Source of the DNA: Bog-756 sp049517675
Lineage (GTDB): Bacteria > Actinomycetota > Acidimicrobiia > Acidimicrobiales > RAAP-2
Assembly (NCBI GenBank): GCA_049517675.1
Contig: JBEKRV010000059.1
Span: 1 to 22,860 of the forward strand
Direction of reading: 5' to 3'
DNA length: 22,860 bases
Below the pieces are notes generated by a model. It was not told where the DNA came from. It saw only the letters and a program-made list of their open reading frames with translations, and did no database searches. The position numbers and the translations under genes were made by a program. Below, in pieces: positions 15,766 to 22,860 of this stretch (position 1 is the first letter of the stretch; every line of letters starts with the position of its first letter).

Positions 15766-16246
15766 TCAGACGATGCCGTCCGTCGTTCGTCGGATCAGTG
15801 GACAGGATGACGAAAGGATCCAACGGGTGCCGGCCCAGAGGGCGACGAAACCGCCCAGGAGGAAGAGCAGAATCTGTCCCGGGCCCCGAGCGGCGATCAG
15901 GACGCGGCCGAGCGCCAGTACCGAATCGATCACCTGGTCCACCGTCGGCGAGGCGATCCTCGCGTGCCACGGGTCGGCCGTCTTGTTGGCGTCACCCTTG
16001 GTGGTGATCACCGGGGCGTTCGAGGGACCGGTGACTGAGGTGATGCGGTGGGCGAACTCCGAGCGCTCACCGGGGGGGGACGAAGAGGACGATCATCCCC
16101 GGCTCGAGGGCGGAGACCGGCACGCGTCTCGTCACCAGCACCGTACCCGGCCCGTAGTCGGGACGCATGCTCCCGGTCAGCTCCGGATGGATCCCTCGGC
16201 TACACAACGCACCGCCTGCAGCAATTCCGGCAAATTCCTTTGTCAC
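15766..16246 (-). pseudogene. SipW-type signal peptidase I, frameshifted at a homopolymer
   Basis: Two adjacent frames together give a SipW/archaeal-type signal peptidase of about 159 residues. The first, from a GTG at 16246, holds the catalytic Ser (LTGSMRPDYGPGTVLVTRRV) and VSALEPGMIVLFVPP. The second continues ERSEFAHRITSVTGPSNAPV with the catalytic His in AHRI, then ITTKGDANKTADPW, and a C-terminal membrane span (ILLFLLGGFVALWAGTRWIL). The break is in a run of eight C (G8 at 16072-16079 on the plus strand); seven would restore the frame. The usual N-terminal membrane span is not visible. It is the likely processor of the two downstream secreted proteins. The frameshift may be an error, a mutation or a phase switch. 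Confidence 0.72.
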
Positions 16247-16420
16247 CCGACCACAGCGATGGTTCTGCCACGTCAGGAGTGTGCAATGCGGGGTGCACAC
16301 CGAACGAATCCTGATCGGGGACGGTCGCCGGCACGAACGTCCAGGGACGACCAGGTTCTCCTGCCGCGCACGAAGCGCCGGGGAATTGCCGCTGCAGGTA
16401 GGCGTCGACCTTCCGTCGGA
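16247..16420. other. Gap without a supported gene
   Basis: One minus-strand frame stays open through it with a protein-like stretch, but no start codon fits and it is an extension of a shadow frame of the dehydrogenase. No promoter for the peptidase gene could be fixed. Confidence 0.35.
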
Positions 16421-17422
16421 CTACACGGATCGCCCTGGCCCGCGGTCGGTCAAGACTTCCGGATTCACCACGTTGACGGGTGACCCGGCGGCGAACGCCG
16501 TGATCTGGTCGAAGATGTCGCTGAACTGGATCTCCCACTCCTCCCTGGTCACGTACCCGACGTGGGGCGTGCAGACCACGTTGTCCATCCGGAGCAGCGG
16601 GTCCTCGACGTCCCGCAGGGGCTCCACGTCGAACACGTCGAGGGCGGCCATCCCCGGCCGGCCGGCCTCGAGGGCGGCGACCAGGGCGCCGGACTCCACC
16701 AGGCCGGCCCGGCTCGTGTTGACGAACAGGGACGTCGGCTTCATTCGGGCCAGGTCCTCCGACGTCACGATCCCCCGGGTCGCGTCGACCAGCCGCATGT
16801 GCAGCGAAAGCACATCGCACCTTTCGAAGAACGATTCCTTGTCGGATGCCACCTCGAGACCGTCCTCCTCCGCCCGCCGGCGAGAGGCATCGCTGGCCCA
16901 GACGACCACCTGCATGCCGAACACCCTGCCGTAGTCGGCGACGACGCGGCCGATCCGTCCGTAGCCGTAGATCCCCAGCGTCTTGGACCGGAGCGACCGT
17001 CCCATGCCGTCCTGCCAGGCCCCCGCCTTCATCGAGGCCACCTGCTGGGGAATGCGGCGCACGGCGGCGATGACCAGCCCCCAGGTCAACTCGGCCGTAG
17101 CGAACGACGGCGAGCCCTGGTGCAGATCGGACGAGACCACGATCCCCAGACGGGTGCACGCCCCGATGTCGATGTGGGGATACACGCTTCGCTGGCTGAT
17201 GAGCCGCAGGTCGGGGAGTCGCTCCAGCAGCGCTTCCCCGATACGGGTGCGCTCTCGGATGAGGACCAGGACCTCGGTCCGTCGCAGCCGCTCGGTCAAC
17301 TCGTCCACGTCCCCGGTGTGATCGGTCCAGACCGTGACGTCGTGACCGGCGAGTCGGCTGTAGCAGTCCAGCGTCCGAACGGTGTCGAGGTAGTCGTCGA
17401 GGATCGACACCTGCATCGCCAT
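16421..17422 (-). CDS. D-isomer-specific 2-hydroxyacid dehydrogenase
   Basis: A 333-residue NAD(P)-dependent oxidoreductase of the D-3-phosphoglycerate dehydrogenase family. The nucleotide-binding motif GIYGYGRIGRVVADYGRVFG lies in mid-protein. The catalytic triad positions are visible: Arg in FVNTSRAGLVE, Glu in DVFDVEP and His in CTPHVGYVT. It lacks the C-terminal ACT-type domain of SerA, so it is not a classical serine-pathway enzyme; its substrate is unknown. The ATG at 17422 has a GAAGGGA site about five bases upstream; the frame is open to 17521. Divergent from the enoyl-CoA gene across 203 bases. Confidence 0.9.
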   Translation of the reverse strand: MAMQVSILDDYLDTVRTLDCYSRLAGHDVTVWTDHTGDVDELTERLRRTEVLVLIRERTRIGEALLERLPDLRLISQRSVYPHIDIGACTRLGIVVSSDLHQGSPSFATAELTWGLVIAAVRRIPQQVASMKAGAWQDGMGRSLRSKTLGIYGYGRIGRVVADYGRVFGMQVVVWASDASRRRAEEDGLEVASDKESFFERCDVLSLHMRLVDATRGIVTSEDLARMKPTSLFVNTSRAGLVESGALVAALEAGRPGMAALDVFDVEPLRDVEDPLLRMDNVVCTPHVGYVTREEWEIQFSDIFDQITAFAAGSPVNVVNPEVLTDRGPGRSV

Positions 17423-17625
17423 AGGTCCCTTCGCACGGAGAACGGAGCAACCCGGACCGGCCGCAGCGGCAACGGTAGCCCGTACCGGCTCCCGGATCCG
17501 AGACCAGACTCCCGCGAACACCGCGTCGGGGCCCGACCGCTGCCGGTGGCGCGCCCAGGGCGGCCAGTTCCGTCGACGGACCCGTGTACTCTGCGCGTAC
17601 CGTCCGCGATCTCCGGAGAATACCG

Positions 17626-18303
17626 ATGCCCACGCTGCAGCACCACGATGACATCTACGTTCTCGACCTCGGCGAGGGCGAGAACCGGTTCACACAGGAG
17701 TGGATGACCTCGATCACCGAAGCCTTCGACGAGGTGGACGGGGCCGAGGGTCCACGGGCGCTGCTCACCGTGGCCACGGGCAAGATCTGGTCGAACGGCC
17801 TGGATCTCGACTGGTTGGGCGCCAACCTCGATCGGGCGACCGAGTACGTGGCCCAGGTGCAGAACCTGTTCGCCAGGGTGCTGGCGTCCGAGGTGCCCAC
17901 GATCGCTGTTCTCCAGGGTCACACCTTTGCCGCCGGTGCCCTGCTGGCACTGGCCCACGACAGCCGGACCATGCGCTCCGATCGGGGCTTCTTCTGCCTG
18001 CCCGAGGTCGACATCGGCATCCCGTTCTCCCCGGGGATGTCCGCGATGATCCAGGCCCGCCTCTCCCACGCCACGGCCCACGAAGCGATGACGACCGGAC
18101 GGCGCTACGGCGGGACGGAGGCGCTCGATGCCGGCATCGTCTCGGCGGCGCTCCCCCTCGATGAACTCCTTCCGGCGTCCACCGAACTCGCCCGTTCCCT
18201 GGCCCCGAAGGCCGGTCCCACCCTGCGGACGATCCGCACCACGATGTACCGGCACGCCCTCGACCTGCTGTGCGAGCCGACCGTCCTGGACCTGCCGGGG
18301 TGA
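17626..18303 (+). CDS. Enoyl-CoA hydratase/isomerase family protein
   Basis: A 225-residue crotonase-fold protein. The oxyanion-hole segments are KIWSNGLDLDWL and VLQGHTFAAGALLALAHDSR, and LPEVDIGIPFSPGMSAMIQA follows as in the delta3,delta2-enoyl-CoA isomerase (PECI/ECI) branch. It is short for a hydratase (usually about 260 residues), and the hydratase Glu pair is not evident, so isomerase is the better guess. The ATG at 17626 has a CCGGAGAA site; a TACTCT at 17587-17592 may be the -10. Probably involved in unsaturated fatty-acid oxidation, as the acyl-CoA synthetase in this window may be, although they are not linked. Confidence 0.82.
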   Translation: MPTLQHHDDIYVLDLGEGENRFTQEWMTSITEAFDEVDGAEGPRALLTVATGKIWSNGLDLDWLGANLDRATEYVAQVQNLFARVLASEVPTIAVLQGHTFAAGALLALAHDSRTMRSDRGFFCLPEVDIGIPFSPGMSAMIQARLSHATAHEAMTTGRRYGGTEALDAGIVSAALPLDELLPASTELARSLAPKAGPTLRTIRTTMYRHALDLLCEPTVLDLPG

Positions 18304-18493
18304 GCTCCGGCGTCCGGGAGCACGGCCGCGCGAAGTGGTGCAACGACACAGGTCAGCCAATGGTCGGGTCGCCGGCCGATGGTAGTTTGCTGCGCCGTCC
18401 GGCAGCGCCCGATGGCCCCGACCGGAAGTTCCCACGCACGAATCGATCCACGCCCTGTCTTCCGACCGACCCAACGCGTGAGGGGGCCTGAAC

Positions 18494-19429
18494 GTGCGCG
18501 GCGTCAAGATGACCTCGGACGGCATCAAGGTTGTGAGTCCCTCGACGGAGCCCGCCCGCGGGAGCGTCCGGGTAACGGTGACGAGCTCGGGCATCTGCGG
18601 ATCGGATCTCCACCTGGCTTCGTTCGGCCCGTCGTGGGCCGTCCTCGGGCACGAATTCTGCGGGACGCTCGACGACGGCACGCCGGTGGCCGTCCTACCC
18701 GTCGTCCACTGCGGGACGTGTGACCGATGTCGGTCCGGGTCGCCTCAGCAGTGCCGCGGTGCCCTCGGCGCCATGTACGGCGTCACCCTCGACGGAGGCC
18801 TTGCCGACGAGGCCTGGGTGGACCCGGCATGTGCGAAGCGGCTCCCCGAAGGGCTCGCGCTCGAGCATGCCAATCTGGTCGAGCCCCTGGCCGTGGCGCT
18901 GCACGGCATGCACCGGGCCGGCGTGGTCGAGGGGATGCGGATCCTCGTCCTCGGCGCAGGGCCGATCGGCCTCTGCGCCATCGCCGCGGCCCGTCATCTC
19001 GGTGCCGACGTGGACGTCGAGGGCCACCGGCCCGGCCGGATGGCCGCCGCCGACCGCTTGGGTGCCTCCACCGCCGTGGGATCCGACTACGACGTGGTCC
19101 TCGACGCCGCGGGAACCCAGAGCTCGCTCGACCGGGCGATCGAGCTGGCCCGTCCCGGAGGCACGCTCGGCATCCTTGGCACCTATTGGAGCCCGGTAGG
19201 GCTGGGAGTTGCCTTCCAGATGAAGGAGGTGACCCTGGTTCCTGCCTTCACCTACGGCCATCATCACGGGGTGGGCGAGTTCACCGAGGCCGCCGTTCTC
19301 CTGCGCGAGGTCCCCGACCTCCCCGACGCCATGATCACCCACCACTTCGGCCTCGATGACGCCGCGGAAGCCTTCCGGGTCGCCGGCGACCGCGAGGAGG
19401 ACCCCATCAAGGTGGTGATCCACCCCTGA
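18494..19429 (+). CDS. Zinc-dependent alcohol dehydrogenase (MDR family)
   Basis: A 311-residue medium-chain dehydrogenase/reductase. Catalytic zinc ligands: Cys in SSGICGSDLH and HE in LGHEFCG. The structural zinc site is the four-Cys loop CGTCDRCRSGSPQQC. The Rossmann motif is LVLGAGPIGLCAIAAARHLG. It is somewhat shorter than the usual 340-350 residues, mainly through compact loops. The substrate (secondary alcohol, polyol or threonine-like) is not predictable. The start is a GTG at 18494 with GAGGGGG nearby. A TAGTTT in the 190-base gap before it, within GGTAGTTTGC, resembles the LCP -10 region. A TetR gene follows, 108 bases later. Confidence 0.88.
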   Translation: MRGVKMTSDGIKVVSPSTEPARGSVRVTVTSSGICGSDLHLASFGPSWAVLGHEFCGTLDDGTPVAVLPVVHCGTCDRCRSGSPQQCRGALGAMYGVTLDGGLADEAWVDPACAKRLPEGLALEHANLVEPLAVALHGMHRAGVVEGMRILVLGAGPIGLCAIAAARHLGADVDVEGHRPGRMAAADRLGASTAVGSDYDVVLDAAGTQSSLDRAIELARPGGTLGILGTYWSPVGLGVAFQMKEVTLVPAFTYGHHHGVGEFTEAAVLLREVPDLPDAMITHHFGLDDAAEAFRVAGDREEDPIKVVIHP

Positions 19430-19524
19430 CCCGGGCGGTCGCGACGATCCCGACGGTCACGTCCGAAGGCGGGCACCGGGTGGTGCGTGCCGGTCGGCCC
19501 TAGTGCCGTTGTCCGGGGGGACCG

Positions 19525-19537
19525 TAGCGTCGGATGT
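19525..19537 (+). promoter_or_regulatory. Putative -10 box of the TetR gene
   Basis: TAGCGT (19525-19530), seven bases, ATG at 19538. The short distance suggests a leaderless transcript. Confidence 0.35.
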
Positions 19538-20224
19538 ATGGGGTTCGGAGGGGCAGATCGGGATCCTCGTGTCACGTCTGACGCGGGATCGGGGACAGGT
19601 GAACCGGGTCGTCCCGCGCGGCGGGTGGCAGCGGTCGCCCCACGCATCTCGGTCCTGGACGGGCGGGTGGCCAAGGGGGAGCAGACGAGGCTCCGCGCCG
19701 TCCTCGCCCTCGTCGAACTGGTCGACGAGACAGGGACGTCGCCCTCCACGGTCGCGGTGGCGAAGCGGGCCGGCGTAGCCGTCCGTTCGATCTTCCACCA
19801 CTTCCGTGGCGCCCACGGTCTGTTGCTGGCCGCGGTGGAGTTCCAGGCCGAACGGAATCGTGCCCTCCTGTTCGACATCCCACCGAAGGGGCCGTCGGCG
19901 TTGCGGATCCGGGCACTGTGCCGCCAACGCCGGCTCTACTTCGAGGAGATCACCCCCATCTACCGGATCGCCCACGCCAAGGCCCATGCGGAATCCGGGC
20001 TCCACGACATCCTTGCCGTCGATCGGGCCGTGCTGCGCCGTCAGCTCGCCCGCACCCTCGCCCCCGAGCTCGCCTCCCGAGGTGCCGGGGCCCCCGAGCT
20101 GCTCGACGCGCTCGAGCAGGCAACCGACTGGGAGGCATGGAGGGCGCTGCGGGACACCCGCGGGCTCACCGCGCCGTCGGCGGAGCGCCGCATGGCGTTC
20201 GCCGCCACCCGCATTCTCGGCTGA
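19538..20224 (+). CDS. TetR/AcrR family transcriptional regulator
   Basis: A 228-residue regulator. After a disordered 45-residue start comes the HTH: LRAVLALVELVDETGTSPS then TVAVAKRAGVAVRSIFHHF, the latter holding the recognition helix with the usual FxHF ending. The rest is a helical ligand-binding domain with no recognisable subtype (LDALEQATDWEAW near the end). It lies after the zinc dehydrogenase in the same direction and may control it, but no operator was found. The ATG at 19538 is chosen over an upstream GTG-like extension because of the -10 box. Confidence 0.83.
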   Translation: MGFGGADRDPRVTSDAGSGTGEPGRPARRVAAVAPRISVLDGRVAKGEQTRLRAVLALVELVDETGTSPSTVAVAKRAGVAVRSIFHHFRGAHGLLLAAVEFQAERNRALLFDIPPKGPSALRIRALCRQRRLYFEEITPIYRIAHAKAHAESGLHDILAVDRAVLRRQLARTLAPELASRGAGAPELLDALEQATDWEAWRALRDTRGLTAPSAERRMAFAATRILG

Positions 20225-20275
20225 GGACGTCCACACGTCGACCTCGGTCGTCAGTCGGTCGCGACGCTCGACCGT

Positions 20276-20872
20276 TCAGGTCTCGGACGACCACGGCGTG
20301 TGGTTGAAGCCGGCGAGGACCGGTCCCCCGGGACCCCATCTGATCGTCGTCACCGAGCCGTTGGCCAGGTAGAGACGCCATGCCCCCTCGTCCCCCAATC
20401 CGAGCGACCAGCACGCGGCTGCCTTGATGGGCGAGACATGGCTCACCACGACCACCGCTTCGTCCCCCCTGGCCGGGCCGTCGGGGTCGCCGAACAGCTC
20501 CTCACAGGCCGCGCGGACACGGGCGCCGGCCACGGCGAGGCTCTCTCCCCCCGGCGGGGTGTAGGTCGGATCGGACCGCCATCGCGCCCACACCTCGGAC
20601 GGGATCGAGCCGAGCTTCTCCCCGTCGAACACGCCGTAGTCGACCTCGACCCACCGATCGTCCACCTCGATGGGAAGTCCGGTACCGAGTGCCTCCGCCG
20701 TGTCGAGGGCCCGGGCCAGCGGGCTCGAGATGAGGCGGGTGGCCCCCGCCAGGGCTCGGGTCAACGACCGGGCCTGTGCGCGACCACGATCGGTCAGCGG
20801 CGAGTCGATGCGACCGAGCAGCAGACCGTCGGCATTCCCGGTCGACTCGCCGTGGCGTACCAGGATCAGCAC
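20276..20872 (-). CDS. Histidine phosphatase (phosphoglycerate mutase-like)
   Basis: A 198-residue branch-1 histidine phosphatase. The phospho-acceptor motif ILVRHGEST starts at residue 3, followed by DSPLTDRGRAQA, ISSPLARALDTAEAL and the second catalytic His in VVVVSHVSPIKAA. It removes phosphate from an unknown small substrate. The GTG start at 20872 is fixed by the RHG motif position. It is the last gene of a minus-strand run with the zinc-ribbon protein (28-base gap), an order that recalls mycobacteria, where the phosphatase is fused to RNase HI. Confidence 0.88.
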   Translation of the reverse strand: MLILVRHGESTGNADGLLLGRIDSPLTDRGRAQARSLTRALAGATRLISSPLARALDTAEALGTGLPIEVDDRWVEVDYGVFDGEKLGSIPSEVWARWRSDPTYTPPGGESLAVAGARVRAACEELFGDPDGPARGDEAVVVVSHVSPIKAAACWSLGLGDEGAWRLYLANGSVTTIRWGPGGPVLAGFNHTPWSSET

Positions 20873-20900
20873 GGCGATTGCACTGCGTGACCTGCCGGCA

Positions 20901-21617
20901 TCAGTGGACGAGGATCCGATCGCACTGGGGACAGGTGGCGAACTCGTCCGCCGTGAGCTGGTGGATCCGCTCCACCTCGACCGAGGGAAGTGTGAGGTGG
21001 CAGCCGTCGCAGCGGTCCCCGACGAGTCGGGCGGCCCCCACGCCGCCGAGATGCGACCTGAGTCGCTCGTAGCGCTCGGCCAGATCGGCGGGCAGTCCGG
21101 TGGCGCACTCGGCTCTCTCCGCCTCCACCTCCGCGATGGCCGCCCGGATCTCGACCTCGGTCTCGGCGACCACCGCCGTCAGTCTTCGTGCTTCGTCCTC
21201 GAGGGCGCGAGACTGCTCCTGCTGTTCGGCCAGGGCTACGTCGAGCGGCTCCTCCTCCTCCATCAGCAGGATCTCCTCGTCCTCGAGGGAGTGCTGGCGC
21301 TCGGCCAGCTGACCGACTTCGTGGTCCATCGCCTGGAGGTCCCGGGCCGCCGACACCGCTCCGGACCGCATCCGCTCCTCCAGGTCGCGGCGACGTGCGG
21401 CCGAAGCGGCGATCCGCTCCTCGAGGGATGCCTGCCGACCGGCCAGGTCGTCGACCTGGTCCTGCACCTCGGCCATGGCCGGAACCAGTGCGGACCGCCG
21501 GGCCCGGACGTCGGCGAGGGCGGCCCGCTCCGGCATGGCCTCGATACGGTGCCGGAGCTGGTCGAGTGCGGTGTCGAACTCCTGCACCCGCAGCAACGTG
21601 TCGTAGGGCTCAGCCAT
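20901..21617 (-). CDS. Zinc-ribbon coiled-coil protein (DUF164 / CT398-like)
   Basis: A 238-residue protein made almost wholly of helical coiled coil (residues about 5-185, rich in Glu, Arg and Ala), ending in a C4 zinc ribbon: GDRCDGCHLTLPS and FATCPQCDRILVH give CxxC twice. This matches the widespread zinc-ribbon family whose mycobacterial member (Rv2229c) lies beside a phosphatase gene. Suggested roles are in DNA or RNA processing or scaffolding; none is settled. ATG 21617 has a GAGGAGA site. It overlaps the Nudix stop by eight bases, so the two are coupled. Confidence 0.88.
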   Translation of the reverse strand: MAEPYDTLLRVQEFDTALDQLRHRIEAMPERAALADVRARRSALVPAMAEVQDQVDDLAGRQASLEERIAASAARRRDLEERMRSGAVSAARDLQAMDHEVGQLAERQHSLEDEEILLMEEEEPLDVALAEQQEQSRALEDEARRLTAVVAETEVEIRAAIAEVEAERAECATGLPADLAERYERLRSHLGGVGAARLVGDRCDGCHLTLPSVEVERIHQLTADEFATCPQCDRILVH

Positions 21618-22215
21618 CGGTCTCCTCGGGTGTCCCGCCGGGAACCTCGACGGTCCCGGTGGCGATCAGCCTACGGGTTGACCGCAGTGCCCCGACGAGT
21701 GCCTCGTCGGCAAGGGACGATGCCTCCTCCCAGGTGAACCAGGCGACCTCCTGGCTCTCGCCCGGTGGCGGCGCCGGATCTTCGTCCGGACCCACGATCA
21801 GATAGCGGATGTCCAGGTGCACGTGGTCGTCGGCGGCACCGTGCACGTCCACATGGACCAGGAGCGGTCCGCCGCGGGGATGGGAGAGGGCGAGTCCGGT
21901 CTCCTCCTCCGCCTCGCGCCGCGCGGCATCGGCCGGAGACTCGCCCGCGTCGAGGTGCCCACCGGGCTGGAGCCAACGGTGCAGTCGCCGGTGGCGGTGG
22001 AGCAGCACCCCCCGCCGGCCGATCACGATGGCGGACGCGGTGACGTGGACAGGTCCGGCGAGCCGGTCGAACGGGCTGTCGAGCGCGACGAGACGTTCGA
22101 GGATCTCGGTACGGGAGCGCTCCTCACGTCCATCGTCGGGACGGTGGGCGTCGACCGCGGCACGCAACACGGCCACCGCGGGATCTCGGGACGCCGGTGA
22201 CGTCACCAGCGCCAC
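21610..22215 (-). CDS. Nudix hydrolase
   Basis: A 201-residue Nudix protein with a perfect box: GHLDAGESPADAARREAEEE followed by TGL, matching GX5EX7REUXEEXGU. Nudix enzymes cleave nucleoside diphosphates linked to other groups; the substrate cannot be told here. The GTG at 22215 is the outermost start; a GTG at 22206 has a better-spaced GCGGAG site (eight bases) and may be the real one, giving 198 residues. It lies 31 bases after whiB and overlaps the zinc-ribbon gene. Confidence 0.9.
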   Translation of the reverse strand: MALVTSPASRDPAVAVLRAAVDAHRPDDGREERSRTEILERLVALDSPFDRLAGPVHVTASAIVIGRRGVLLHRHRRLHRWLQPGGHLDAGESPADAARREAEEETGLALSHPRGGPLLVHVDVHGAADDHVHLDIRYLIVGPDEDPAPPPGESQEVAWFTWEEASSLADEALVGALRSTRRLIATGTVEVPGGTPEETDG

Positions 22216-22245
22216 TCCGCAGACGCTCGCCGGAACCGGCGCGGC

Positions 22246-22476
22246 TCAGGCGGACTTGCGACGCTGGCGGTGGATCCGGCGACGCTCGCGCTCGGTCGTA
22301 CCGCCCCAGATGCCCTCGCGTTCCCGGTTGGCCAGAGCATGCTCCAGACAGGCCTCGCGCACGGCACACTGATCGCAGATGGCCTTTGCCTCGACCGACT
22401 CCTCGTCGGAGACCGGGTAGAACACGTCTGGATCGATGCCCCGGCAGGCAGCGTGCTTGCGCCAGGTGGCACTCAT
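22246..22476 (-). CDS. WhiB-family iron-sulfur transcription factor
   Basis: A 76-residue Wbl protein, a group confined to actinobacteria and their phages. The four Fe-S cysteines are Cys11, 34, 37 and 43 (C-X22-C-X2-C-X5-C). Next comes the GIWGG turn at 55-59 and a basic tail (ERERRRIHRQRRKSA) that contacts DNA. The DPDVFYPV segment is typical. It would bind a [4Fe-4S] cluster and act with a sigma factor. The ATG at 22476 has an AAGGAA site seven bases upstream; the frame runs open to 22671 but that part is non-coding in character. Which Wbl subgroup it belongs to is not certain. Confidence 0.93.
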   Translation of the reverse strand: MSATWRKHAACRGIDPDVFYPVSDEESVEAKAICDQCAVREACLEHALANREREGIWGGTTERERRRIHRQRRKSA

Positions 22477-22785
22477 GGGAACATTCCTTGCTACGGTTGG
22501 GATCACTGGTCGACCGCCACGGCAACACGTCGGCGACCTGGGAATTTGCGGCCTCCCGACAGAAACTGGCGGAACAACCAGTATGGACCACCGGGACCTG
22601 CGGTGTCCACCACCGAGTACGACGGAACGTGGTATGGCCACTACGTTCCGTGTCATTCCGCTCCATTCCACGGCTGCCGGTCACCCGGGGACCTCGTTCC
22701 GGGTCCGATTCAGCCTTCTGCCGGCAGCCTCCCTCGGTCCCCTAGAACTTCTTGGTCCACCGGTCTCTGGATCTTGTGACAAGTT
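22477..22785. other. Long upstream region of the WhiB gene
   Basis: About 309 bases with no supported gene; frames here are short. It holds an inverted repeat (22624-22649) and probably a long leader or regulatory region, as is common before wbl genes. Confidence 0.45.
22624..22649. promoter_or_regulatory. Inverted repeat GGAACGT / ACGTTCC upstream of whiB
   Basis: Arms GGAACGT (22624-22630) and ACGTTCC (22643-22649) are perfect, with 12 bases between; an inner GTGG/CCAC pair extends the symmetry. It could be a dimer operator. It also contains GGAAC and CGTT 15 bases apart, similar to an ECF-sigma promoter though slightly short-spaced. About 150 bases upstream of the WhiB start. Confidence 0.4.
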
Positions 22786-22860
22786 TCAGGCTGCTGTCCC
22801 GAGACGCGCTCCCGTGATGTAGTCATCCAGTACGTGGTCGATGGTGCCGAGGGCGCGACG
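22786..22860 (-). CDS. C-terminus of a gene running off the window, unknown product
   Basis: The minus-strand frame entering from the right edge reads RRALGTIDHVLDDYITGARL and ends GTAA before a TGA at 22788-22786. The codon pattern and sequence look like a genuine helical C-terminus. Too little is seen to name a family. Confidence 0.5.
   Translation of the reverse strand, partial: RRALGTIDHVLDDYITGARLGTAA

Noticed and set aside
14742..16007. 421-codon plus-strand frame over the secretion cluster
   Set aside because: Antisense to the CalY-like gene and peptidase; composition is that of a shadow frame.
16200..17654. 484-codon minus-strand frame over the dehydrogenase
   Set aside because: Most of it is an alternative frame of the dehydrogenase gene; its tail at 16247-16420 looks protein-like but lacks a start codon.
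20256..20274. Small hairpin (CGGTCG / CGACCG) between TetR and phosphatase genes
   Set aside because: A six-base stem without T-run; could be a terminator but is not distinguishable from chance.

Overview
The window is high-GC bacterial DNA (roughly two-thirds G+C) from an actinobacterium. The evidence is a WhiB-family regulator, an LCP-type cell-wall ligase with a LytR_C domain, a zinc-ribbon/Nudix/phosphatase neighbourhood like that of mycobacteria, and many start codons that sit about 6 nt after a TANNNT -10 box (leaderless genes). The gene content and SipW-type secretion genes would fit an Acidimicrobiia-like lineage, but that placement is inference.

Layout. 1-191: possible edge of a minus-strand gene. 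316-1065 and 1155-2750: a divergent pair, an MBL-fold hydrolase and an acyl-CoA synthetase. 2778-4477: xseB and xseA (exonuclease VII), coupled by a TGATG junction. 4595-4988: the RNase P RNA gene (rnpB), divergent from xseA. About 5000-8100: a small degraded mobile island beginning directly after rnpB. It has a phased array of nine short repeats, a frameshifted tyrosine integrase, a frameshifted HepT toxin with an intact HTH-MntA antitoxin, a small basic protein and a broken RCC1-repeat gene. 8140-11099: a SAM methyltransferase, a GT-C (PIG-V-like) membrane mannosyltransferase and a CmoM-like methyltransferase. 11202-12517: a small unknown protein and a TMEM175-like channel. 12728-16246: a cell-surface block with an LCP ligase converging on two SipW/TasA(CalY)-like secreted proteins and a SipW-type signal peptidase that is out of frame at an 8-base homopolymer. 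16421-20224: metabolic genes (D-2-hydroxyacid dehydrogenase, enoyl-CoA isomerase/hydratase, zinc alcohol dehydrogenase) and a TetR regulator. 20276-22476: minus-strand WhiB, Nudix, zinc-ribbon coiled-coil protein and histidine phosphatase. 22786-22860: C-terminus of a further minus-strand gene.

How parts work together. XseA and XseB form one nuclease. MntA should AMPylate and silence HepT, but here the toxin is broken and the antitoxin intact, as expected for a decaying toxin-antitoxin pair. The signal peptidase probably processes the two neighbouring secreted proteins, which may form a surface fibre or matrix; the LCP protein would attach glycopolymers to the wall nearby. No CRISPR array, tRNA or rRNA was seen. 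The most interesting signals are the ten-base-phased repeat array between rnpB and the integrase, the homopolymer frameshift in the signal peptidase, and the cluster of single-base deletions confined to the island.
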